A stretch of 64,000 nucleotides of DNA from Undibacterium parvum. Lineage in GTDB: Bacteria > Pseudomonadota > Gammaproteobacteria > Burkholderiales > Burkholderiaceae_D. The stretch lies in contig NZ_CP034464.1 of assembly GCF_003955735.1 (NCBI RefSeq), positions 4,846,325 to 4,910,324 of the forward strand. The letters run 5' to 3'. The position numbers were made by a program, and so were the translations under genes. Position 1 is the stretch's first letter. Each line of letters opens with the position of its first letter. This document shows, one piece after another, positions 7,856 to 15,681 of the stretch. Under the pieces are notes generated by a model. That model was given only the letters and a program-made list of their open reading frames with translations. It was not told where the DNA came from and did no database searches.

Positions 7856-8830
7856 CTAATCCTGAGTAGGCGGCGCGGCACTGTCAAAATGTTGGGCCAG
7901 GCTGGCGATATCGGGGGCGACCCAGGCTGGCTCTACGCACTCGTGCAGGTGTTCGGCGATAAATCGTATCAACTGCATGGCGGCATGCGGCATACGCCGG
8001 TCTTTTCTGCTGACCAGATACCAATTGCTTTCCAAAGGAAAGCCCTCGACTGGCAAGATCACCAGGTTTTCGCGCCCCTGTTCCAGCGTATGCGCCGAAG
8101 TCACCGCCAGCCCGAGTCCCGATGCCACACTGAGACGGATCGCCTCATTGCTTTCTATCTGCATGATATTACTCAAGTCTATGCCCTGAGCGCTGAGCCA
8201 GGATTCAAACATCATGCGCGTGGCCGAGCCTGGCTCCCGCATCAAAAATCTTTCCTGACGTAGCTCAGCAAAGCGCAACTGGCTGCGGCCGGCCGCCCAA
8301 TGGTCGGCAGGCGCAATCACCAACAGCGGGTTTTTAAGGATGCGGGTGGCTTGCACCGTGGGCCCGCTGGGCGGATGACTAAACAGATACAAATCATCTT
8401 CTTGCTTGCCAAAGCGCTCCATGATGTGCGCACGATTACCCACATTGAGGGTGACGCTGACCTGCGGCAGCAAGCGGTAAAACGCGCCCAAAATACGCGG
8501 CATCACATATTTGGCGGTGGTCACGATGCCAATATTGATATGCCCCGAGCTGCCGCCACGCGCCTCGTCTAAAAAGCCATTGAAGTCTTCAAAGCGCCCC
8601 AGTACATCACAGGCCGCGCGGTACAGCTCAGCACCAACATGGGTGGTGACCAGACGCTGCTGGCGATTCTCCAGCAGCGGTTCGCCGACCGCTTCGACTA
8701 GCTTTTTTAACTGCAAAGACACGGTAGGCTGGGTCAGGTGCAAGCTGCGCGCTGCAGCAGTAATCGCACCAGAACGCACTACCTGTACATACACCTGCAA
8801 CAGGCGAAAACTGAGATGACGTATATTCAT
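7856..8830 (-). CDS. LysR-type regulator divergent from the bicarbonate transporter
   Basis: This is a 324-aa LysR-family regulator. The N-terminal winged helix-turn-helix spans roughly residues 5-65 (AITAAARSLHLTQPTVSLQL). The effector-binding domain follows from about 90 (GHINIGIVTTAKYVMPRIL). It is transcribed away from the SbtA-like gene with a 117-bp shared intergenic region that holds a 16-bp palindrome. This is the usual layout for a LysR regulator and its target. By analogy with CmpR and CbbR it may respond to carbon status; that part is inference. Confidence 0.85.
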   Translation of the reverse strand: MNIRHLSFRLLQVYVQVVRSGAITAAARSLHLTQPTVSLQLKKLVEAVGEPLLENRQQRLVTTHVGAELYRAACDVLGRFEDFNGFLDEARGGSSGHINIGIVTTAKYVMPRILGAFYRLLPQVSVTLNVGNRAHIMERFGKQEDDLYLFSHPPSGPTVQATRILKNPLLVIAPADHWAAGRSQLRFAELRQERFLMREPGSATRMMFESWLSAQGIDLSNIMQIESNEAIRLSVASGLGLAVTSAHTLEQGRENLVILPVEGFPLESNWYLVSRKDRRMPHAAMQLIRFIAEHLHECVEPAWVAPDIASLAQHFDSAAPPTQD

Positions 8831-8851
8831 GAAGGGCTAAATAGAGAAATT

Positions 8852-8867
8852 ATAGATAATCATCTAT
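8852..8867. promoter_or_regulatory. Candidate LysR operator
   Basis: The sequence ATAGATAATCATCTAT is an interrupted palindrome (ATAGAT, 4 nt, ATCTAT) in the intergenic region between the divergent LysR and sbtA-like genes. It fits the AT-rich inverted-repeat style of LysR boxes and lies where both promoters would overlap. Confidence 0.5.
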
Positions 8868-8947
8868 GTTTATGTATCGAAGTATTTATTATCCCATATA
8901 ACAAAAAGTCGTCACAATAGCCAGATTGTTCACATTTTGGATCTCCC

Positions 8948-9877
8948 ATGCCCGATATCGTCATCGCTTTTTTTATCCTGGGCTTAGTCGCCGGCCTGCT
9001 TAAATCGGATCTCAAGGTCCCCAGATCGATTTACGAAACTCTGTCTATTTTGCTGATGCTGGTGCTCGGACTCAAGGGTGGAATGGCCTTGCATGGCAAA
9101 TTTCAGTTGTCCATGCTGAGCCAATTATTGCCCATAGTCGCACTCGGTTTCATCATCCCCTTATGCTGCTATCCGATCTTGCGTAGATTCGTGCGCTTAT
9201 CCTTAGACGATGCCGCCAGTATCGCGGCGCATTACGGCTCGGTCAGTGCCGGTACGTTTGCAGTGGCACTGGCGATGGTAGAACAAGCCAATCTGCCCTT
9301 AAATCCAGAGACCACACTGTATCTGGTGTTACTCGAATTACCTGCCATCGTCACCATGTTATGGCTGCATCGCCGCCTGAGTGGGCATGGTAACAACAGC
9401 AGCATACTGCGCGAAGCACTCACCAGTCGTGGCGTCTTATTACTTGGTGGCGGAGTCGTCATCGGCTATCTGTTTGGTCCGCTAGGCCTGAAACCCTTGG
9501 CACCGGTCTTATTCGACGGCTTTAAAACCATGTTGGCCCTGTTTTTACTCGAAATGGGCTTATCCACCGCCAAGGTATGCTCGCCGTTGCCGTGGCAGCA
9601 CTGGCGCCTGATGCTGTTCGCAGGCTTGTCACCCTTCGTCTTGGCGTGGATAGGCATAGCCAGCGCACTGGCCTTAGGCTTACCAGAAGGCAGCGCTCTG
9701 GTACTGGCTGGCATCACCGCCAGCGCCTCCTACATCGCAGCACCAGCCGCGATACGCTCTGCCATCCCAGATGCTAATATAGGACTGGCGATGTTGGCCG
9801 CACTGGGAATTACCTTTCCGGTCAATGTCTTAATCGGCTTACCGCTGTACCAAAGCTGGTTACACAATTTTTACTAA
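8948..9877 (+). CDS. SbtA-type sodium-dependent bicarbonate transporter
   Basis: This is a 309-aa integral membrane protein with about ten hydrophobic segments. It matches the SbtA/DUF897 family, which imports bicarbonate with sodium. Recognisable family features are ILGLVAGLLKSDLKVP at the N-terminus and AHYGSVSAGTFAVAL near residues 97-111, with the repeat-half counterpart GITASASYIAAPAAIR near 259-274. The cyanobacterial proteins are a little longer. The divergent LysR gene is the likely regulator. A role in feeding bicarbonate to carboxylases is inferred. Confidence 0.8.
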   Translation: MPDIVIAFFILGLVAGLLKSDLKVPRSIYETLSILLMLVLGLKGGMALHGKFQLSMLSQLLPIVALGFIIPLCCYPILRRFVRLSLDDAASIAAHYGSVSAGTFAVALAMVEQANLPLNPETTLYLVLLELPAIVTMLWLHRRLSGHGNNSSILREALTSRGVLLLGGGVVIGYLFGPLGLKPLAPVLFDGFKTMLALFLLEMGLSTAKVCSPLPWQHWRLMLFAGLSPFVLAWIGIASALALGLPEGSALVLAGITASASYIAAPAAIRSAIPDANIGLAMLAALGITFPVNVLIGLPLYQSWLHNFY

Positions 9878-9932
9878 GCAATTTTACTAATCAATTTTAC
9901 TAAAAAGCACCCTTTTACCCTGGAGAACTTGC

Positions 9933-10535
9933 ATGTCGATTTCTGTAACACCAAAAAAACTATCGCCCTTAGCGAGTTTAATTTTCTTTAGCCGCTGGCT
10001 GCAATTGCCTCTGTATCTAGGCCTAATTTTGGCGCAATGCGTATATGTTTTCCATTTTTGGGTCGAGTTGAGCGTCTTAATTGGCGCAGTCTGGGGCAAT
10101 GAGGCCTCACTGCAGCATCTACTGACCGCGGTGGCGGTAACACCGGAACTCAAACCGACTTCACTCAATGAATCGACCATCATGCTGGTGGTACTCGGCT
10201 TGATCGATGTGGTGATGATCTCCAATCTGCTCATCATGGTCATCATCGGTGGCTACGAAACCTTTGTCTCGCGCCTGGGTCTGGATAAACACCCAGATCA
10301 ACCAGAGTGGCTCTCGCATGTGAATGCTTCGGTACTCAAAGTAAAACTGGCGATGGCAATTATCGGTATCTCGTCGATCCACCTGCTAAAAACTTTTATC
10401 AACGTCAAGGCCTATTCGGCGCAAGAGCTGATCGCGCAGACCAGCATACATATGGTGTTTTTGCTGTCGGCACTGGCGATCGCCTATTGCGACCAGATCA
10501 TGACCAAGACTATGCAGGCCAGCAAGCCACATTAA
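9933..10535 (+). CDS. UPF0114 (YqhA-like) membrane protein
   Basis: This 200-aa inner-membrane protein has about four transmembrane segments. Family signatures are IFFSRWLQLPLYLGL near residues 18-32, IDVVMISNLLIMVIIGGYE near 90-108, and WLSHVNASVLKVKLA near 128-142. The molecular function of UPF0114 is unknown. It follows the transporter gene by 55 bp on the same strand, so the two are probably co-transcribed and end at the terminator at 10572. Confidence 0.88.
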   Translation: MSISVTPKKLSPLASLIFFSRWLQLPLYLGLILAQCVYVFHFWVELSVLIGAVWGNEASLQHLLTAVAVTPELKPTSLNESTIMLVVLGLIDVVMISNLLIMVIIGGYETFVSRLGLDKHPDQPEWLSHVNASVLKVKLAMAIIGISSIHLLKTFINVKAYSAQELIAQTSIHMVFLLSALAIAYCDQIMTKTMQASKPH

Positions 10536-10571
10536 GGCACATTCAGCAACATTAAGCCCGCACTACCCCAT

Positions 10572-10602
10572 AAAAAACCACGCTAGTATGCGTGGTTTTT
10601 TT
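10572..10602 (+). terminator. Intrinsic terminator after the sbtA-like/UPF0114 pair
   Basis: AAAAAACCACGC and GCGTGGTTTTTTT pair around a TAGTAT loop, with a T-run on the plus strand. Confidence 0.9.
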
Positions 10603-10765
10603 ATGGCTGACACAATTTCTAACACGCCTTTCGCACACCGTTCAGCCGCATGAATACCTTCATTTTTTCGATGTATTAAATAAATATTTACGACTAGTAC
10701 GATCTATTTGCAAGCCCTACTATAGTTCCACTTACAGAGCGTTTCAACCACCAGGAGAAGTAGAC

Positions 10766-11209
10766 ATGCGTATCAATATTCAGGCAAGAGGATTCGAATT
10801 AACCGAAGCTTTGCGGCTTCATACCGAGCGCCGTTTGCAGTTTGCGATTGATTGGGCTAGCGACGAAGTGCGCACCGTGAAAGTACGTTTTTCCGACATT
10901 AACGGCCCGCGTGGCGGCAACGATAAGTGCTGCACCATACAGATCCCTATCGTCGGCCATGCCGACCTGATTATCAAAGACATAGAGGCCGATTTATACG
11001 TGGCGATCGATAAAGCGGCCGACCGTATAGAGCGCACTTTATCGCGCAAACTAGAGCGCGTTCGTGAGTTTCAACATCAGCGCATTTCGGCCAGCGAGAG
11101 CAACACCGAGGCAGAGCAAGATGAGCAGCATTCCACGTATGCGACCCAGCCCATGCGGGCACGTCGCAGCGGACATGATGCACAAGCTCAGCGCCACTCG
11201 CATCGCTAA
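10766..11209 (+). CDS. HPF/RaiA-like ribosome hibernation factor
   Basis: This 147-aa protein has the HPF/RaiA (S30AE) fold signature: MRINIQARGFELTEALRLHT at the start, then VKVRFSDINGPRGGNDKCC and a final helix DKAADRIERTLSRKLERVRE. The family binds idle ribosomes at the decoding centre. The ATG at 10766 is preceded by CAGGAGAAG, which decides the start against the longer frame from 10592. The C-terminal 35 residues are a low-complexity Arg/His/Gln tail. The TerB-like gene follows 51 bp later. Confidence 0.85.
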   Translation: MRINIQARGFELTEALRLHTERRLQFAIDWASDEVRTVKVRFSDINGPRGGNDKCCTIQIPIVGHADLIIKDIEADLYVAIDKAADRIERTLSRKLERVREFQHQRISASESNTEAEQDEQHSTYATQPMRARRSGHDAQAQRHSHR

Positions 11210-11260
11210 ATTTAACTGCTAAATTTAGCACCCAGCACAGCAAACATTGAGGAAAAAATC

Positions 11261-11818
11261 ATGCGTAGTTACCCACAAAACAGCAAGCTTGCGATGGCAA
11301 GGATACTTGGATTGGCCATGCTTGCCGATGGTGGATTAGATCAGTCAGAAATCGAAGTCGTAGCCGATAGCAGATTATTGGCGCGCATAGACATGACAGA
11401 GGCAGAATTTGACACTGTGCTGCATCACTTGTGTGAAGACATGCTGCAAAGCATGCGCGGCTACGATTATGGAAAAATCGAGCTAGACCGGCTAGTCATC
11501 GATCGCTTACTCACCGAAGTGAGTCATCCTAGCCTGCAAAGAGTACTACTCAATGTCATGCTGGCGGTGGTCGATGCCGATGGCAAGTTGAGTGAGGGTG
11601 AGGCGGTATTACTCACTCAGGCGCTGGAAAAATGGCAGTGTAATCTGGTCGATTTGCGTTACACCGAAGCCTACCGGGCTGCGCCTGAGCATATCCGAGC
11701 GAGGACGCGCGCGAAGTCGAGCCGAAGAGCGAGAAGACCAGCGCTGCCTGCAATGAGCCTGAGCCTCAGCCTTGCCTCTGCTCGCGACAGCAACGCAGGG
11801 TCCGGGCACGCTGCCTAA
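11261..11818 (+). CDS. TerB-like protein
   Basis: This is a 185-aa protein with a TerB-type helical domain (about 8-135). It contains two similar acidic-loop helices, LAMLADGGLDQSEIEVV and MLAVVDADGKLSEGEAVLL, as in TerB-family proteins. The last ~50 residues are Arg/Ala/Ser-rich, look unlike the rest and may be poorly conserved. The start ATG has TTGAGGAAAA upstream. The function is unknown; TerB domains occur in stress-linked proteins. Confidence 0.72.
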   Translation: MRSYPQNSKLAMARILGLAMLADGGLDQSEIEVVADSRLLARIDMTEAEFDTVLHHLCEDMLQSMRGYDYGKIELDRLVIDRLLTEVSHPSLQRVLLNVMLAVVDADGKLSEGEAVLLTQALEKWQCNLVDLRYTEAYRAAPEHIRARTRAKSSRRARRPALPAMSLSLSLASARDSNAGSGHAA

Positions 11819-11875
11819 AATCGCTAGCGCCGACGCCAGGCTCTGCCAGCTAAATCCACACTAGGCAAACAAGTT

Positions 11876-12439
11876 ATGCCCAAAAAACTACTACAGCGCT
11901 ATTTACCTAAGCGCGAAACGCTAGGCCAATACCAATTGACACGACGCTTCGCGCCATTTTTAAATCGCATAGAACTGTGGTCAGTGAAACGCAATTTAAT
12001 CGCTGGTGGTCTGGCGCTGGGTCTATTTTGCGGCATGATACCCGGCCCACTACAAATGCTGGCTGCGATTTCCTTTGCCATCGTGTTGCGGGTAAATCTA
12101 CCAGCTGCGGTGCTGGGCACTTGCTTTAGCAATCCTTTTACGATAGTGCCACTGTATATGTTGGCCTATACCCTAGGCCTTTGGTGCATGGGAGATGCTG
12201 GCGCCAGCAATTTACCGAGCTTCCCCGCCAGCGACTGGCAACACCCGCAATTACTCTGGAGCGCCTGGTCAGAATGGCTATTGGCGAGCGGCCAGCCCTT
12301 ACTCATAGGCATCTTGCTACTCGCCGTATTGCTGGCACTAGCTGGCTATATCTTGGTACAAGTGAGTTGGCGCTTGAATGTACTACATGCCTTGCGCCGT
12401 CGCAGATATAATCGTTTGCAACTAGCGCGGGGAGATTAA
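11876..12439 (+). CDS. DUF2062 membrane protein
   Basis: This 187-aa protein has three or four hydrophobic segments. The core matches DUF2062: LALGLFCGMIPGPLQMLAA near residues 46-64, then GTCFSNPFTIVPLYMLAY near 81-98. The function is not known. The gene lies 57 bp after the TerB-like gene on the same strand and may share its transcript. Confidence 0.85.
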   Translation: MPKKLLQRYLPKRETLGQYQLTRRFAPFLNRIELWSVKRNLIAGGLALGLFCGMIPGPLQMLAAISFAIVLRVNLPAAVLGTCFSNPFTIVPLYMLAYTLGLWCMGDAGASNLPSFPASDWQHPQLLWSAWSEWLLASGQPLLIGILLLAVLLALAGYILVQVSWRLNVLHALRRRRYNRLQLARGD

Positions 12440-12515
12440 TCGAGAGGCCAGGAGTTTAATACTGCCACTACCGCCCTATTTCCAACTAGCAGGCAGCAGC
12501 AACTTTGACTTTGGC

Positions 12516-13442
12516 ATGAGCACACTTAACTACAAACACCTGCGCTATTACTGGATGGTGGCAAAAACCGGCAGCATCGCACGCGCCGCCGAGCAGATGC
12601 ACCTGACACCGCACGCCATCAGCGGGCAGCTCAAGGAGTTTGAACAGAACCTGGGCGTAGAACTATTCCAAAAGCAAGGACGTAATCTGGAACTGACCGA
12701 TGCCGGACGCCGTATCTTAAGCCATGCCGACGCCATCTTTTCCACTGGCGACGACTTACTGGCCAGCTTACATCAGACCAGCAGCGCAAAAAAACGTAGC
12801 TTTCGGGTCGGCATCTCGGACGCGGTCTCCAAGTCTATCGCCTATCGCCTGCTAGAACCGGCTCTGGCATTGCCCGACCCCCTACGCCTGATTTGCCGCG
12901 AAGGCCGCCTGGCGATGTTATTAGCAGAGTTGGCGATCCACAAGCTCGACATGATCATTGCCGATAGGCCGATGCCACCGAGCTTAAGCGTGCGTGGCTA
13001 CAACCATTTATTGGGCGAATGCGGCCTGAGCGTTTTCGGCGCCGCCGCGCTCATCAAAAAAAATAAGCTAGCTTTTCCTGCCATGCTCGACCAGGCGCCT
13101 TTCTTACTGCCTGGAGAGGATGTGGCCATCCAGGCAAAACTATTGCATTGGTTAGAATTGAATAATCTCAGGCCCAATATCGTCGGCGAGTTTGATGACG
13201 GTGCCTTGATGAAGGCATTCGGCCAAGCCGCCGCAGGTTTTTTCGTCGGCCCCAGCGCCATGCAAGACGATATTTGCGCGCAGTATCAAGTCCGCGTGGT
13301 GGGGCAAATCGATAGCGTCATCGAACAAATCTACCTCATCAGCACCGCCAGACGCATCACCGACCCCGCCGTGATCGCCATCAGCGAGACCGCCAAACGC
13401 GCCATTTTTGGTGCGGGTAGCAAGTCTAAGGAAATCGAATAA
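12516..13442 (+). CDS. NhaR-like LysR-type regulator
   Basis: This is a 308-aa LysR-family protein whose start LNYKHLRYYWMVAKTGSIA and helix TPHAISGQLKEFEQ are typical of the NhaR subgroup, which activates the Na+/H+ antiporter gene nhaA in enterobacteria. No nhaA is nearby, so the target here is not known. The effector domain runs from about 90 to 295. A family 2 palindromic repeat follows the stop codon directly. Confidence 0.8.
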   Translation: MSTLNYKHLRYYWMVAKTGSIARAAEQMHLTPHAISGQLKEFEQNLGVELFQKQGRNLELTDAGRRILSHADAIFSTGDDLLASLHQTSSAKKRSFRVGISDAVSKSIAYRLLEPALALPDPLRLICREGRLAMLLAELAIHKLDMIIADRPMPPSLSVRGYNHLLGECGLSVFGAAALIKKNKLAFPAMLDQAPFLLPGEDVAIQAKLLHWLELNNLRPNIVGEFDDGALMKAFGQAAAGFFVGPSAMQDDICAQYQVRVVGQIDSVIEQIYLISTARRITDPAVIAISETAKRAIFGAGSKSKEIE

Positions 13443-13454
13443 AATCGACAAATA

Positions 13455-13536
13455 AGGGAGTATGCAGTCTGGCCGGGCGATTGCGCATACAGTATGTGCG
13501 CAAGCACGGCTCAGCTGCTTATACCCACCCGGGTAT
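13455..13536. repeat. Palindromic repeat family 2, copy c
   Basis: AAGGGAGTATGCAG at the left, inverted core TTGCGCATACAGTATGTGCGCAA, and TATACCCACCCGGGTAT at the right. It lies between the NhaR-like gene and the convergent GNAT gene. Confidence 0.75.
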
Positions 13537-13590
13537 GTGAGCAAGAAGTAGTTTGAATCAGCGCCAGCATTCTTATCCCGCCCAGTAAAC

Positions 13591-14118
13591 CTAGGCCGAT
13601 ACCAGCGCGAACATATGCGCATCGTGCGCTGCGCCGTGCAGGTACAGGCGCTTGCGCGCCAGGCCTTCGCGTTGCGCGCCGGCCTTGATCGCAACTGCCT
13701 CGCTGGCCTTATTACCGACTGCCACCACGATTTCCACTCTCTGCAAAGCGAGTTGTGAAAACGCATGTTCGGACAAGGCTTGCACGCAGCGCAGTGCGAT
13801 CCCCTGCCTTTGCCTGGACGAACGCACCCAATAGCCGAGATTGCACATTTTATTCAAGGTATTGATGGAATTAAGCCCTGCACCGCCGAGCAAGTCGCCA
13901 GTGTCCAGACAGAACACGCCACAATCGTAAGCACTCCCAGTCTCCTGAGCCGAACCGCTGTGCGCGAACCATGTCAAAGCATCTTGTTCGCTGTAATCAG
14001 GCTTACACCAGGGCATCCACGGCGCGATGCTGGCTACCGATTCCAAGACCGCTGCCGTAAATGCTGCGGCATCGGCAGCTAACAAGGGGCGCAGTAATAA
14101 GCCATTTGCAAATATCAT
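13591..14118 (-). CDS. GNAT family N-acetyltransferase (RimJ/RimL type)
   Basis: This is a 175-aa acetyltransferase of the GNAT superfamily. The N-terminal strand MIFANGLLLRPLLAADAAAF and the later NLGYWVRSSRQRQGIALRCV (acetyl-CoA loop, with RQRQGIA in place of the classical Q/RxxGxG/A) point to the RimJ/RimL group. The ATG at 14118 has GGAGGTG just upstream, so I reject the longer frame from 14328. Such enzymes acetylate protein N-termini or small amines; the substrate is unknown. Confidence 0.82.
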   Translation of the reverse strand: MIFANGLLLRPLLAADAAAFTAAVLESVASIAPWMPWCKPDYSEQDALTWFAHSGSAQETGSAYDCGVFCLDTGDLLGGAGLNSINTLNKMCNLGYWVRSSRQRQGIALRCVQALSEHAFSQLALQRVEIVVAVGNKASEAVAIKAGAQREGLARKRLYLHGAAHDAHMFALVSA

Positions 14119-14268
14119 CGTTTCACCTCCAAAGCCCAGAAAAATAAGAATGATAATCTGCGGACTAACGCAGCCTAAGCATGGCATGAATAATAACATT
14201 AGTGCATAAAACCAATGCTCATTTAGTAATTTCGCTCTAAGCTTTACCCTCACCTCGCTAGCGATTAT

Positions 14269-14350
14269 AGGGAGTATGCGAGAGCACCGCCCGATTGCGC
14301 ACGAAGCATCTGCGCAAGCGCGGCGCATGAGCCTATACCCCAGCCAGTAT
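14269..14350. repeat. Palindromic repeat family 2, copy d
   Basis: AGGGAGTATGCGAG at the left, diverged inverted core TTGCGCACGAAGCATCTGCGCAA, and TATACCCCAGCCAGTATC at the right. It is the main content of the 14119-14601 gap; the rest is AT-rich, has no gene I can support, and probably carries the ribF promoter. Confidence 0.7.
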
Positions 14351-14601
14351 CAAAGCATGATGCGCACTCATAGCAAATCCAACAAGCTGCCAGTCCGACG
14401 CCAGCAATTGCCCAGAATTACTGATGAATCTTCCTTAACCCCATCACACAATTGCAGTATTCAGCCTGATAATTTACTGCATAAGTTGCAACAATTACCG
14501 CACATCAGGCACTAAATCCGCATTTAGGCATGCCCATGCGCAAAATTGAGGGTGAAAGCCCTTATAATCTAAGGTTTTTGCAATTGTTTCCCTGAGTGAT
14601 A

Positions 14602-15588
14602 ATGAAAGTATTTCGTGGACTCCCTAATGCTGCCGCGCGCGCGCCTTGTGCGCTGGCGATAGGCAATTTTGACGGCGTGCATCTAGGACATCAGGTTTTG
14701 CTGTCCAGATTGCGCGAAGCCGCCACACGCCTAAATCTTGAGGCCGCGGTGATGACTTTCGAGCCGCACCCGCGCAGCTTTTTTGCCCAGTTGCTGGGCG
14801 ACCTCTCTAAAGCACCGACCCGCATCGCCAATCTGCGCGACAACCTCGATGCGCTCACTTTGGCCGGTGTCGATAGAGTCATTGTCGAACATTTCAACGC
14901 CCATTTTGCCGCGCTGAGCCCACAAGACTTTATACAAAAAGTCCTGGTCGAGGGCTTGCATGTGAAATGGATGATGGTCGGTGAGGATTTTCGCTATGGC
15001 GCCAAACGCGCTGGCGATATAAACATGCTGAGCGCGGCCGGCAAAGAGTACGGCTTCGAAGTAGAGGTCCTGGCGGCAGTGCAAGATAAGGGCGTGCGAA
15101 TTTCTTCCTCGTCGGTGCGGGCAGCGATAGCCGCTGGTGATTTTAACGAGACCCAGAGTTTATTGGGGCGCAGCTACCGCATCTCGGGTCATGTGGTACA
15201 TGGTCAGAAGCTGGGACGCACACTCGGTTTCCCTACTCTGAATTTACGGGTGGCCCATCATCGCCCGGCGTTACAAGGGATTTTTGTGGTGCAGGTGCAT
15301 GGCTTAAGCGAATCGCCTTTGCCAGCAGTTGCCAGCCTGGGTGTGCGCCCGACCGTGGATGATAGCGGCCACGTTTTGCTAGAAACCCATGTGTTTGATT
15401 ACAGCGGCAATGCCTACGGTAAAGTGGTACAGATAGAATTTTTGCAAAAACTGCGCGATGAAGAGAAATACGTCGATCTGCCTACGCTGACCGCTGCAAT
15501 AGAACGCGATGCCCAGCAAGCCAGAGCCTATTTTGAACAGCGCGCCACAGCTAGCAGCGCGGCAATCTCTGCGAGCGACCGAATTTAA
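14602..15588 (+). CDS. ribF: Bifunctional riboflavin kinase/FAD synthetase
   Basis: Converts riboflavin to FMN and FMN to FAD. The 328-aa protein has the nucleotidyltransferase motif GNFDGVHLGH near residues 21-30 and the kinase-domain segment GRTLGFPTLNL near 205-215, followed by PAVASLGVRPTVD. ATG 14602 is used; a GTG two codons upstream is possible. It heads the conserved block ribF-ileS-lspA-coaBC-dut. Confidence 0.95.
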   Translation: MKVFRGLPNAAARAPCALAIGNFDGVHLGHQVLLSRLREAATRLNLEAAVMTFEPHPRSFFAQLLGDLSKAPTRIANLRDNLDALTLAGVDRVIVEHFNAHFAALSPQDFIQKVLVEGLHVKWMMVGEDFRYGAKRAGDINMLSAAGKEYGFEVEVLAAVQDKGVRISSSSVRAAIAAGDFNETQSLLGRSYRISGHVVHGQKLGRTLGFPTLNLRVAHHRPALQGIFVVQVHGLSESPLPAVASLGVRPTVDDSGHVLLETHVFDYSGNAYGKVVQIEFLQKLRDEEKYVDLPTLTAAIERDAQQARAYFEQRATASSAAISASDRI

Positions 15589-15681
15589 AGCGAAGCTCGG
15601 CAACCTCTCTTCGCAAAAAACACAAAAAAATATCCGCATCTCCTTATTAAAATTTATTTTTAACCGAATTTAAGCAAAATT

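Noticed and set aside
10592..10765. Longer start for the HPF/RaiA-like gene
   Set aside because: The extension starts inside the terminator tail of the UPF0114 gene; the ATG at 10766 has a good Shine-Dalgarno and the family N-terminus.
14119..14328. Longer start for the GNAT gene
   Set aside because: GGAGGTG lies just before ATG 14118, and the extension overlaps a family 2 repeat.
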